Source: Mimachlamys varia
Taxonomy: Eukaryota; Mollusca; Bivalvia; Pectinida; Pectinidae
DNA: 64,000 nt
Direction: 5' to 3'
NCBI GenBank assembly: GCA_947623455.1
Contig: OX392528.1
Location: 53,524,322 to 53,588,321 of the forward strand
The notes beneath the pieces are model-generated. The model was not told the DNA's origin. It was given only the letters and a program-made list of their open reading frames with translations, and ran no database searches. The position numbers and the translations under genes are program-made. How positions within the stretch are numbered: position 1 is the stretch's first letter; each line of letters begins with the position of its first letter. Below are positions 23,041 to 34,481 of this stretch, in pieces.

Positions 23041-23075
23041 GAGTCATTCAACTCAACTTTATTTCGAGGGCCTTA
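23041..23075 (-). repeat. Possible LINE 3' tail (minus)
   Basis: gagtcattcaactcaactttatttcgag reads on the minus strand as an AATAAAG-type end followed by a ttgagt-like tail. It resembles the other minus-strand tails at 44279 and 50306. The evidence is only this short end. Confidence 0.3.
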
Positions 23076-23086
23076 CAGCCCATAGG

Positions 23087-23322
23087 TAATCATTTGGTTT
23101 TGGTTTTATTTAGTTTTACATCCTTTTATATTAACAGCCAGGGTCATTTAAGAATTTGCCCGGTTTTGGAGGTGGAGGAAAGCTGGAGTACCCAGAGAAA
23201 AACCACCGACCAATGGTCAGTACATGGCAACTGCCCCACATGGGTTTCAAACTCTCAACCCAGAGATGAAGGGTCAATGGTAGAATGTTGGGACACCTTA
23301 ACCACTCGGACACCACAGCCTC
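23087..23322 (-). mobile_element. tRNA-derived SINE (family 2) with 11-bp TSD
   Basis: It is flanked by a perfect 11-bp repeat, cagcccatagg, at 23076-23086 and 23323-23333. On the minus strand the head reads ggtgtccgagtggttaaggt (tRNA-Leu/Ser-like D region) with a T-arm-like gggtttgaaaccc. Then comes the core ggtttttctctgggtactcc, ending in gaccctggctgttaatataa and an A-rich tail aaataaaaccaaaaccaa. Related fragments lie at 56449-56585 and at the right window edge. Confidence 0.9.
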
Positions 23323-23333
23323 CAGCCCATAGG

Positions 23334-26298
23334 AAATTAGTCAAGAATGATCATATTCATGAACATATTACATCATATCCTTTTTAATTTTCTTAATCCA
23401 AAGTTTGCGTTTATGTGTAAACAAGCCAAACGACATAATATTGTTACTAGAGAAAGCAAGTGCAGATATACATGTAGGCAAGTTGTTTTCTGAAGCCAAT
23501 TGATACACATGTGTGTAATTTTGTAACTATTCCCATTGTTTAAATCTATCAAGAAAGCTAGGATGTTGCTGGTGAACATTTTGAGTCGGATGAGACCTAA
23601 ACTAATTGATTGTACAAAATATTTGGTCATGCTCTAGTTCTGTCAATTTACCGGAAAAAGAAGAAATTTTTTTTCAACTGGAGTTTCCAATGTCCATCAT
23701 ACATGTACCATATCTGTGAAAATTTACTAGAATACTCAAAGTTTAATGTATAAGCCATAACCTTGGAAACTAGAAAATGTCTGTAAGACATAAATAAATG
23801 TCCCCACTGCCATGTCAAATTAGCTTCAGTGTTCTATAAAATGTTTCAGTACAAGTGATCATTGTATTTGGAGATCTATAATGATGTAAAGATCAAATAA
23901 AATAACTTAATTAGGATGACACCTGAGTATCATGACACTAAATTGGTTAATGGTTTTCTATAAACAACATGGTGAGGTTATAAACTTGGCCTTGACCCTG
24001 TAACACTGAAACATGGACTCATCTGGATGATAGAACTGTTAATAAATCGTTTGATTTTGTATACATCGCAACCTTGACCTTGGACCTTGACAAATATGAT
24101 GTTCTAGGAATTCTGTGTATAAAATTTGTTCAAAATTTATTAAAAAATGAAGAAGTTTTAAGAGTGATGACAGTCTGAATCGATTGATGATTTTTATATG
24201 TACATTGTAGCATCTGTGACTTTTGACTTATTGTCCAATTACAGACAGCTACTACTTACTGTCAAATTCTAGATATTTATAGACAACTACACTTATTGCA
24301 TAATAATGAAAAATCTACAATTATCACCTAATTATATACATTAACACTTATAGCCTCGATTAGTATATAGACATCTATACTCATTGCCTAATTATAGACA
24401 ACTACACTTATTGCCAAATCATAGACATCTACAATCATTGACTTATTTGAATCATATACACTGATAGTCCAATTATAGACATCTACACTTATTGCCAAAT
24501 AATAGACGTACATCTAGCCTTATTACCCAATCAAAGACAAATATATATGTTTATTGTCTAATTGCAGTCACCTACACTTATTGTCTGTTTACAATCACCT
24601 ACACCTATTTTCTAATTACAATCACTTACACTTATCATCTTATCAATATCATCTACATGTTTCCAATCAAGTATCAATCAAGTCTAATCAACAGCAGTAC
24701 ATATATACATATACATTTTTTGCCCAATTGTAATTACATCTACAGAAGTACATATATATACTAACCTGAGAACAACATGTGAGGGCCGGCACGGTTTCTA
24801 CGGTAACTTCCAGACAACAGGGACACACAGATCCTATCAGTATGTACCGTTGTTAGAGATGTGTGTATGATGCTGGTTTACATAAAACTATAGAGATCCG
24901 CATCTAAATAAGGACTTCAAAACACAAGGCTACAATAAAAGAAAAGTAATAAAATTTAAATGTCAGAGATTTTCTTGGCAAGGAATAACAAGAAGATCAA
25001 AAGAAGGGCCTTTGATGACAATCGTTACGGGAATGTCTTTGGTGAAGAATTCTCACATAGGGGTTTTATTTGTCTGAAGCAACAATTAAAAACGGCTCAT
25101 AATTCCCTGTGGTGGGTATCATCTACAAACATGTATTTTTTTGTAACAACTGTGACATCCTCTTTGATACTCTACCATACCACATCGTATGACCTATATA
25201 TATAAATGATACCCATACTGCAGCATGGAGGCAGTACAACTTCAATCCCGAAATGTGTGAAACTGCTCTTTAGGACTCGCAAAAGAAAATCAGCCTATCA
25301 CCAAGTGTTTCATACGTATACGATTGTAGTACCTATTGAAAATTTGTTTATGCCAAGTGCAGTGCCTCAGAGAAAAATAAAATGGTAATTTTTGACATAT
25401 TTTGCATTGCATAAACTAAATCTATAGATTTTAACTTTACAAAATGTATCCTTTTGGTAGATTTTGATATGTAAATTAATGGCGGATTGACATGGGGTCA
25501 AAAGTCAGGGTGTTCCTTTCCCATTTCACCAGGTTGACAAATGAACTTACGGTTGTAAGAATCGAAGCAGACACCTGCAGCAGTGTAAAATGCCAGTTAA
25601 GTCACCTAGAAACACCTTTTGAATCCTCTGTCAGGTATACATGTATCTGTGAGTCTCGGACAATTTTCACTATAGTCTTGCACTTTGAATATCAAAGTTA
25701 TTAGTTTGCATGAAAGCTAAATAATAAGAGCGCAGCTTTTGGGCGCCAAAGGCGCCTGAGCAAATCTCTTGAATGGTAATTATCACATACATGCGTAAAC
25801 AGAGTTGTTTCCCCTTGCTACCCTTTGCCTTTGATTTTTTTCATCCAGAAGTAGCCCTCCAGTGGGGAAACTGGAAACATGTCACACAATTATGTTACGT
25901 CACACTCGGCCTTCATCAGTTAAATATTTCTGGCGGGTTGAAAATAACCGCAGAATCTTTCAGCTGATGTCGGAAGCTGTTTTTTTTTCTGACTTGCCCG
26001 CTTTAAATTATTACCTATAGAAATGTTATCTCGTTCTAAACCAGGACATGAATGATTCTCAGTAAATATCAGAGATTTACTAAAGCTACACTCTTTTAAG
26101 GCATTGCCTTTGTCACATTAACATTTAATAAATGATTTAGTTGTGTGTCCTTTACTTTCACATATACAAATATTAGGCAATTAATTTGGCACAGACAGTC
26201 AAATCATAATTTTTAACAAGGAATTCCCCTAAGATGATTATCATTACTTTACGACCCAAAATTTTCTATCAGAACACCAGTATATTAAAATACTGCCA
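23334..26298. other. Spacer with degenerate tandem repeat
   Basis: 24230-24660 is a worn minisatellite: aattatagacatctacacttattgcc recurs with 25-50 bp spacing and many changes. Elsewhere no gene; short frames at 24492-25704 have no protein signature. Confidence 0.55.
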
Positions 26299-26739
26299 TG
26301 TTGCAACCCTTATTGTAATAAATTGCTCAATGTAATAATTATTACATTAAGGTTAACCTTATTGTAATAATCTTCTAAATTATTACATTAAGCGACGCTT
26401 ATTGTAATAAAAAAATAGTATTACAATAAGCGTCAACATCATGCATAATTGTAATAAAAATAATTTACATTTCTTGAAAACTTGTCCTTGCTTAGAGAAT
26501 GTATAGATCTACATAAAGATAAAATTCTAGTGTGAAAAGTTAAAATTGTCTTCACTTATCTCATAACTTCAACAAATTGATGATTTTAAATTCCTTATTG
26601 TAATAATTATTACATTAAGGTTAACCTTATTGTAATAAATCTCATGTTTATTACAATAAGCGTCATTGATTACAATAAGGTTAACCTTAATGTAATAAAT
26701 TATTACATTAAGCAATTTATTACAATAAGGGTTGCAACA
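26299..26739. mobile_element. Palindrome-rich MITE with TIR and 6-bp TSD
   Basis: The terminal inverted repeat TGTTGCAACCCTTATTGTAA continues with taaattgc; its exact complement closes at 26739. Flanking ctgcca occurs at 26293-26298 and 26740-26745. Inside, ttattgtaataa / ttattacaataa blocks and ggttaacc palindromes form several nested hairpins around a unique centre (about 26430-26590). No open frame, so it is non-autonomous. A 6-bp duplication does not point clearly to one superfamily. Confidence 0.85.
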
Positions 26740-27004
26740 CTGCCACATAAGTTAACTTCAGAGCAAAATATGGCTGCAAAATCATGAATGAATTCAAAAG
26801 CAAAACATTCTCAAAATGTAAATATTATCTTAATTTCTTGTGTATCATAAATATAATATTGATAAAATTATTGCTTTCAAGAAAAGTTACAGTAATTACA
26901 CAAATCCTCATGAGCCGACTACCTTAAGTTTAACAATTAAAACAGAAAAGCTATTTTTTTGCTTGGGAAGAACCATCAAACATTTAATACAAAAGTACAA
27001 GCAT

Positions 27005-27480
27005 TAACACTGAAGTTACATGTTAAGAACCATCACATGTTCTTTTAGATCTGTTTCTGTGTATTTCTAAGTGTTAACATTAAGTTTACAAGTTAAGAAC
27101 CATCAAATGTTGTCAGATCTGTTCCTGTGTATTTTGTGTTAACATTAAGTTTACAAGTTAAGAACCATCAAATGTTCTATTAGACCTGTTCCTGTGTATT
27201 TTGTGTTAACATTAAGTTTACAAGTTAAGAACCATCAAATGTTCTATTAGACCTGTTCCTGTGTATTTTGTGTTAACATTAAGTTTACAAGTTAAGAACC
27301 ATCAAATGTTCTATTAGACCTGTTCCTGTGTATTTTGTGTTAACATTGAGGTTACAAGTTAAGAACCATCACATGTTCTATCAGACCTGTTCCTGTGCTT
27401 ATTGTGTTAACATTGAGGTTACAAGTTAAGAACCATCACATGTTCTATCAGACCTGTTCCTGTGTATTCAGTGTTAACAT
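27005..27480 (+). repeat. 67-bp tandem repeat, about 7 copies
   Basis: The unit gtgttaacattaagtttac + aagttaagaaccatcaaatg + ttctattagacctgttcctg.. is 67 bp (for example starts at 27136 and 27203). The left copies are longer and diverged; the inner three are nearly identical. Confidence 0.92.
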
Positions 27481-28149
27481 TTACACAAAAACAGGTTTTA
27501 ATCTGTTATAGTATGCATGGTGCTTGGGCAATAATCAGCCACCATGGGATACTAACAAGGAAAAAACCAACAACTTAATGAAATTCTATTCAGAGAAAAA
27601 CTGAAGGGTTCCATGGTATATCAGATGAGGTGTGTTTATATATATGCCAAATTTGTTTTTATAAAATCAGGAATACTGACTTGGAGTTCAAGCTCTAAAA
27701 ATGGTAAAAATAAATGTTACATGTTTTTTTTCTGTGTTATTGGTGAAGCGAAAATGCTATAGCTATAGCTGCCCGCTAGACTTCAGGAAGACGGAAATGA
27801 AATTCCTGTAATTGTTTGACATACTGGTCTGCATCTGAAGGTCAGAACAACCACTTAAATGGCGGTACATATATGTTCATTGTATAGTTGGATATTTTGG
27901 TCTTTTGGGTAATGAAAAAATTTACAGTTCAATTTTAAGACCAGGAGTACCATTTTGTTTGTTTGCTGTGTATTTTAGCTACTTCTTCATTGACACTATC
28001 TGTAGGTGTAAGATCAAATTACAACGACAAAAACTGAATTATATCCTGATAAAAAGCAAGGTCAATTGATTTATTAAGTTCCCTCTGCATACGGATGACA
28101 AAAGGTTGTCCTTTATAGTCAGGCCTTCAACATATGTCCTAGATGTAGC

Positions 28150-28850
28150 TGGATGGTGGCTTTTCGGATTTCTGGGAACTAATCTATAGCGTTCCTCTAC
28201 AACAAAAAACTGGCACGTCCTAAAATGACCTAAGCTCTATATAGGATGTAAAAATAACTAACCAAACCAAATGAAACCAAGGTATATTGCAAATAAGTCT
28301 TTTTTAGAACATTTTACTAGAATAAATTGAAGATATACATGTATTAGATGAAGCATCATTTTAAATCTATGAGAGCATTACAATCACCTACAGATTTCTG
28401 GGAACTCTATAGCTTTCCTCTACAACAAAAAACTGGCTCGTCCTAAAATGACCTAAGCTCTATAGGATGTAAACACCCTTTTATAGGTAGGACAATTTTA
28501 GGCCAAGGGGTCGTCTTCCAAATTTTAGCGCCTGAGTACGTAGGTTATTAAAGGCCAGAAGACTCCTATCACCACCCCCTCAACCCATTCCCATTGTCTT
28601 ACCTCCTACATACTTTATCCCTTCTACTCTCTTTCCTATCTTTCCTCATCCACCGAAGGAAGTAAAACCATATTAGGACGTAAAACTCTCAAAACAAAAT
28701 AAGTATACTAACCAAACCATATCAAACATTAGGTGTATTGCATATTACTCATTTATAACATTTTACTGGAATAAATTGAAGATATAGATAAAGCGCATTA
28801 TCTTAAATCTATGTCAGCATTACAAACACCTACACATATCGTGCTAGCTA
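28150..28850 (+). repeat. Split direct duplication of about 250 bp
   Basis: 28165-28392 (gatttctgggaact.. to ..cattacaatcacctacag) recurs in two pieces. The first half is at 28392-28470. The second half is at about 28700-28840 (actaaccaaacca..cattacaaacacctacac). About 230 bp of different sequence lies between the halves, either an insertion in copy 2 or a deletion from copy 1. Confidence 0.75.
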
Positions 28851-29118
28851 TTAGATAGATATTAAAATACTTTTTAGAATATTTCTGTTTTCCTAGAGGC
28901 AAAACCATTATAGTTTAATGACTGTCAAGAGAACAATAACTTTCAATAATTGTAAAAAAAAACATCAGAAAATACCAAAGCGTCAATAATAATCACATAG
29001 AAATTATATGTATATGTGTACATTTAATTCTTTTTATTTGGTGATAAAAAATATACATGTACGTTGTTTCCCATAGTTTGGTGCTAAAAAACCCAAATAA
29101 AAATATTTATATTTCTTG

Positions 29119-29327
29119 TAGCATACTTTTTTAGCAAATAGATATAGGAGTTTTATGCTTTTCATGATTTATTACATATATAATTCTCTACTTAGAAAAA
29201 GTAATTTCATATATTTCAAATGAAATTACTTTTTTTAAGTAGAGAATTATATATATAATAAATCATGAAATCATGAAAAGCATAAAACTCCTATATCTAT
29301 ATTTTGCTAAAAAAAGTAACTATGCTA
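29119..29327. repeat. 209-bp near-perfect hairpin (foldback)
   Basis: Two arms of about 90-97 bp surround an 11-nt loop (29210-29220). The inner arm is agtagagaattatatat(a) / (t)atatataattctcta, then aaatcatgaaaagcataaaa and ctcctatatctat, ending tagcata / tatgcta. Small indels (one extra atcatgaa in the right arm) are the main differences. It may be a foldback element or a recent inverted duplication. Confidence 0.92.
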
Positions 29328-30250
29328 GAAAAGTAGAAAACAATTCCCAGCCTCTCCTGGGATTAACTGTGCTATGCCTCATTCACCAAGAATCTATATT
29401 AAAAATGTTTTACTCTAACAAAAGTTCCTGATAATATCACAATTCCCTTTATATCACAATTTCCTGTGACAAAGGGAATCGGACACTATAGGGGAATGGG
29501 AATAGGAAAGTGAGGTTTTTATAATAATTATTTCATGTAACTCTTTAATTGTTGAGCATGTCTTGTGGTAAGGGATTTAACTAGTACCGAAAACAACACT
29601 GTGGTCTTAATCATGTACCAGTAATCAAAATCAGCTATCAGATAAGTGATCTCTTATCTTGGATTAGAATCAAAGTAATCTAGTTTTTACTGGCGCTGGA
29701 AGAAATTAAAAAGACCACCATTACCGGAAAATACAGTATGTAACTCTACTTGTTTAATCCGTTATTTAAGAATTAATTTCAAGAAATTCCATTGGCTGTT
29801 CTTCAATATTGCATGTGTGTATAGAAGTTGCACAGTGTTGCATTTATGTATCAATATTATGGTACTAAGTAACAATTATTTTGGTTTTATTTGATACATT
29901 TATTTTTTTATTTATTTAATATTTTATAAGGAAGGAATTCATGGATCATTGTGGGTTTCCATTTAGTCTAACCCAACTTATGAAGTTCAAGTTATAGGAG
30001 TTTTTGCTGTTTTTGATAAAATCAAACATATGCCTGCACGAGTTATCTCCCTTCTACTTTCTGTCATTGGAGTATATACTTTCATTTCACAAATTATGAC
30101 GAATTAATAAGCAACTGACAACTGTATCGACGATTCACGAAATAAAACTTCAGTTCGAGATTGAATAAGTTAAAATATTCCGTCTTGATGACATCATCAC
30201 CAGCCAAACACACTCATCAATCAGTGCAAAGAGTTGCATAAAACACATAT
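29328..30250. other. Spacer with no recognised gene
   Basis: AT-rich sequence without exon-like frames. Confidence 0.45.
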
Positions 30251-30303
30251 ACATGTGTAGCGGATTACAAATGTAGCGGATCTAGACCGGGTCGATCGTC
30301 GGC

Positions 30304-30375
30304 GACCAGATAGCTCAATTGGTTGAGCGTCCGTCTAGAGTTCGGAAGGTCCCGGGTTCGAATCCCGGTCTGGCC
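30304..30375 (+). other. tRNA-like cloverleaf in 5' LTR of TRIM
   Basis: 72 nt with all arms. The acceptor gaccaga/tctggcc has 6 of 7 pairs; the D-arm is gctc..gagc. The anticodon stem tccgt/tcgga has one mismatch, with loop ctagagt. The T-arm ccggg-ttcgaat-cccgg is perfect. The A-box tagctcaattgg and B-box ggttcgaatcc match RNA polymerase III consensus. The formal anticodon AGA with a short variable loop does not fit tRNA-Ser, and no isoacceptor is asserted. It is more likely a Pol III promoter or decoy than a decoding tRNA. Confidence 0.7.
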
Positions 30376-30554
30376 GTGCATTTTTCCTCTCCTGTTACAT
30401 TTGGTGCATGTGACCAAACCTTGTTTCAAGTACTGGGTGCATACTTGGCAAGGGGATACCCGAACCTGGGTTGTAAATCGTGATGTCTTCAGGGTCGAAG
30501 ACTTTGTTAAAGGAGGGAGGAATGTAGCGGATCTAGACCGGGTCGATCGTCGGC

Positions 30555-30626
30555 GACCAGATAGCTCAATTGGTTGAGCGTCCGTCTAGAGTTCGGAAGG
30601 TCCCGGGTTCGAACCCCGGTCTGGCC
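30555..30626 (+). other. tRNA-like cloverleaf in 3' LTR of TRIM
   Basis: Same as the copy 251 nt upstream, with one change in the T-loop (ttcgaac instead of ttcgaat). The B-box is still usable. Confidence 0.7.
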
Positions 30627-30654
30627 GTGCATTTTTCCTCTCCTGTTACACATG

Positions 30655-31920
30655 TATAACGTTAGGGTCCTATAGCGCGCCACAATGCATAAAAGATTTG
30701 TTACGCTCAAGTCCCTTCAAACAAAAACACTGTAAATACTCATAAAATTGTTGACGAAAACTACATATATCCAATTGACATGAAAGCACCAAGAAAAACA
30801 AATAAATATCTCTAGTCTCTTACCTGTGTGTTTTTCACCTGTGCGTCTTCTGCTTCATTTCCGGGGTAGAGTGATAACGGGATTTTCTTGACCGGATTTG
30901 TCCCGCGCGGTTATCAACATCACGCTACATTGTAAATCTCATTAGTTATTTCCCCTTTGTAACGATATGTTTCTGTTTTCATCTTCATCAATCAATATGA
31001 CTATACATATAATTGAATCTGGAAGAATTCATTGGTCAGGAGAGCCTTGTTCCGTCTGAGCTATAGATATTAAATCGTCTATATTTACCGTTCTCGTAGA
31101 TCAGACTTGCTAAGTCCCCAGAAATTGGGTCCGCAACAAAGCGCTAATTCTTTAACTTCAGTGGTGTTACTGTACAATAAGTATTCTGATATATGCTATT
31201 TTTGCTATGTATTCATGCATTTTCGCAAATTTCAATGAATTTTCATGACATCGTTTTTGAAGAGTTTTTAATTCCATACACTAGTAAACAATTGTCAGCT
31301 CTTTTATATATATGTATACATGAGACTTTTCCAGTGATCAACTTTCCTGCAATAGACTTATACCTGGTAAATGTACTGTAATTTGAAACCTAATATATGC
31401 ATTATCTCTTATTAACGGCTACGGCAAATTCATTTAAAACAAAATATATTAATTATGGAAGGAATAAGCAAATATTTCTCAATATGAATGTGAAATTTCA
31501 ATAAATTCCATTGAAGTCATACAAATTTATTGAAAAATTGTAAAAAATGCATTAAATATGTATAGTAAAATATTAGGGAAGGGGTGCACCAATGCAATTA
31601 GTGCGAAGGGTTCTGATTCTATGATCTGCTGCGAGCCGCTAGCCGTTCCAACATTTCAGCGAATCTTAGAGTCAGAACCCTTCGGACTATAATGTAATCA
31701 ATCGAGCGTCTCACTTCAATGCAAAAGGGGTTTATTGCAATTAATCAAAGTTGCACGTAAAAGGGTTTTCAAACTTTGTGAAGTGTTGCACAACCACTTT
31801 CGAAAGGCTGGGTTTTTTTTTACAGTTTATACAGTTAGAGTATTTATTTTGAGTGTTATCAATGTTCTGAACCATATTTGTACATTTATGTTAAGTTTAC
31901 TTTACACAGCAAATACATTA
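30655..31920. other. Spacer with small inverted repeat
   Basis: No gene recognised. 31604-31620 (cgaagggttctgattct) and 31668-31684 (agagtcagaacccttcg) form an imperfect 17-bp inverted repeat. 31390-31560 and 31725-31900 are old copies of a repeat that recurs at 33715-33860 and 34030-34210. Confidence 0.5.
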
Positions 31921-31924
31921 TTTT

Positions 31925-32620
31925 ATGTGACGTTTCGGCGTACTAGTACGATATGTACCCTGTCACCTTCGTCAGATAAATGACCAGAAAAGCGTATGCA
32001 CACGAAGGTGTAAATTGTGTACGAGTTGATGACGAAAAAAAAAGTGAAATAGTAAAATTATTGTAACGAATTGACTCAATTCATCTAGGCTTTGTTTAAG
32101 CTTTGGTCATGTGCGAGAGTCTGTATGCCCCCTCATCTCGATTTAGAACCGGCCCACTGCGGCGTATCCAGATGGCTTCTTTTATCTGCCGCTTCAGCAG
32201 ATTGCTCTCTCTGTCTAACATTTTTGAATTTTTCTAGTCAATAACATCATTTTTTTCTGTGTGACGTGATCTATGATTGCTGATTTGTTTGTCCGACACT
32301 CCCACTGCTTCCTTTCTGATCGGGTGAATATCTGTCTTTCTTGTGCTGCAGTATGTTTCCGTCGTCCATCAAAGGCCAACACCAAATCTTCCTCCCGTCT
32401 CCCCAATTCATGGTGCGTTACACATTCTGTGACGTTTTCTTTCGGTGTTTTATCCTTAGGGTGTACAAGGATATTTCGAAGTGTCTTGTGGAGCTTCATT
32501 TCATGACATGAATTTATCATAGGTACGTGTACACTAACAATGTGTTTCAGCTCTTGCAATTTATCATGCTGTTTTGTGACAATTGTCTCGCATCTATTGA
32601 GCAATATTAGGATCCGAAAA
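31925..32620 (-). pseudogene. Penelope-like element: GIY-YIG endonuclease C-terminal relic
   Basis: On the minus strand, HPKDKTPKENVTECV (near 32470-32430) leads towards the GIY-YIG domain. GETGGRFGVGL is readable in a shifted frame at about 32400-32365. FTRSERKQ and KSAIIDHVTQ follow, then, after a stop, the family's C-terminal signature ending in GPVLNRDEGAYRLSH (about 32115-32160). This order is characteristic of Penelope-like endonucleases, which nick target DNA for the element. At least one frameshift, an apparent deletion around the central cysteines and an in-frame stop show it is dead. No reverse transcriptase part was found upstream, so it is 5' truncated. Confidence 0.8.
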
Positions 32621-34209
32621 TAGCTCTATTCGACTAAGTAAAAGAATGAGTGCTAATTTGGACCTTCTGGTGGCTATCACCGATAAGTAATATATTTTGT
32701 ATATGAACACGTTTGGATTAGGTGGTAATGATATGACATTAAATTAAGGTCAGGTCGGAGAACATAACGAGTAATGGTGGGGTTTCAAATTCATAATAGG
32801 GCCCATTTTGACAAAACAACATGATTTTTCTTCATAATTTCCATGCATTGGGCAATTCCAAAAAAGTAGAACATCAAACTGCATGATTATAAAAATGTTC
32901 ATGGTCGAAAATTAGGTCACAGTGACACAGATTATTTTATTTGCTTCTTATGTCAAGAATATTTATTGGTTTGTGCCTAAATATGAACAATATATTTATT
33001 GTATAGCATGTTTTAATGAAAAATGTATGCATTTATTTTGAAAAATGAGCTACAGAGCGTCTTGTACTACAGCACCTCTACAAGATACAAGATACAAGAA
33101 TTTTTTATTTAAAACAATAAACATTAGCACTGTAGTGCTATTATTGCGACAAAATCTTGATCTTGTTACTATAAACGTGTTAGTACTACAGCGCTTACGA
33201 CTCGGTAAACAAAATTGACAACGAATTATCTCCCTTACACCATACTAGAGGACCTTCATTATTTTTTCTCATATTTCAGAAATTATCTTTCAATGCATTA
33301 TCCTTTCTAAGTGATGTCTTCGTTAAGCCAATACAAATAAAAAGTTATTTATTGACGGATCTATTTTAGAAAGATACATCCCTCCGAAAATACTTTCAGT
33401 AATGTTTACGTCGCAGAACAGTTTAATTGTCGATCAGCACAACTGCAGTACTGTGACAAAAGTATTCGGTCACGTCATTTTTTGTACTATACCTTTTTTT
33501 ACTATAAATGTTCAACTAATTCGTAGGATTTTGTTTTCCAACGAATTTTCTTGAAATTGCACATACTTGTAGATGATAATAAGCTCCTTCACCTGATGAT
33601 TTTTGCATACTTTTCACATCTTCATTTTCGAGAAATAGTATGCACTGTATCGAAAGTGTGATGCCGTTTTGGTCTTCATTCTTATATCGTTGCTAAACTT
33701 TTTAAAACTGTACCATGCAATATCTCTTGAATTCGGCTACGGAAAATTATATAAATCTTATCGGGGGAATAAGCAAATAATTATCTACATTCATGGGAAA
33801 TTTCAATAAATTCCTTTGAAAAACAACGTCATAAAAGATCATTGAAAATTTGTCACAGTGCATGAAATCAGTATTTTGAATTAGTATTGCGGAGTTGTAA
33901 TGCTGATACTATATCTTATTGGAAAACAATTTTATGATATTTCTTGCGTTAAGCTTTCAACTTATAAAAGCTGTTTCTTATTGAGGTCACCGTTTCTTCG
34001 GAAAAGTTAAACTTTTAGGGCATTTTTTATGTGTAAAGTGTTGCAACACTCTTATCAATGTACATTCTCGACATCCAGGGGTAACGCTCACGTTCGAGCT
34101 TAGCTGATCGTAACCCCTGGATATTTAGGATGACCAAACGAACTGTAATCTATTCTGAAGTTGAAGTATTTAAATGGAGTTTTAACAATGTTCTGAACCA
34201 TATTTTCAT
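32621..34209. other. Spacer with old dispersed repeats
   Basis: 33083-33110 (tacaagatacaagatacaag) may be another minus-strand LINE tail. 33715-33860 is a diverged copy of 31390-31560. At 34076-34126 ccaggggtaacg / cgtaacccctgg forms an imperfect hairpin. No gene. Confidence 0.45.
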
Positions 34210-34395
34210 ATTTTAGATATATGGCCCAATATACGTAACTTCAGGGAATTTTTCGGGATTCTGAAAAATTATGAAAAAAAATCCAGTTGATAACCATGCA
34301 AAAATGAGCCTAAAACGAAGAAAACCTGAGCGGTAACTAACAAGAAACTCTTGACAAAAAAAAATCCAACGAATTGAAAAATATATAAGGAATGA
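34210..34395 (+). mobile_element. Truncated copy of the 383-bp MITE
   Basis: Matches the first half of 50613-50995: aacttcaggga, ttttc(g)ggattctgaaaaatt, aaatccagttgataaccatg, ctgagcggtaactaacaaga. It breaks off near gaattgaaa. Confidence 0.75.
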
Positions 34396-34481
34396 AATTT
34401 ATTTTTTCAGCATTCATGAGGTCATACACTTTGTAACAACATTGGCTTCTGGACATATTCCATGAATCGCGTTAGCATAAC

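Larger units (their letters stand above)
30256..30650 (+). mobile_element. TRIM retroelement with tRNA-like LTRs
   Basis: Two 128-bp direct repeats (30272-30399 and 30523-30650) differ at one base and have TGTAGCGG..CTGTTACA ends. The 123-bp internal part starts tttggtgcatgtgacc (candidate primer-binding site tggtgcatgtg) and ends in the polypurine tract aaaggagggaggaa abutting the 3' LTR. acatg precedes 30256 and follows at 30650-30654, a candidate target duplication. Between 30256 and 30271 lies tgtagcggattaca + aa, which reads as a third LTR reduced to its two ends. The whole may therefore be an LTR-int-LTR-int-LTR tandem. No coding capacity. The tRNA-like units are listed separately. Confidence 0.8.

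Noticed and set aside
30304..30375. A functional tRNA gene
   Set aside because: The cloverleaf is good, but the formal anticodon AGA conflicts with the short variable arm, the acceptor and anticodon stems each have a mismatch, and it is embedded in a repeated LTR-like unit with an identical copy 251 bp away.
30823..30930. Minus-strand 5' exon (a gtaag donor after a G/C-richer segment)
   Set aside because: A lone donor-like word without a frame, acceptor or downstream exon is not enough.
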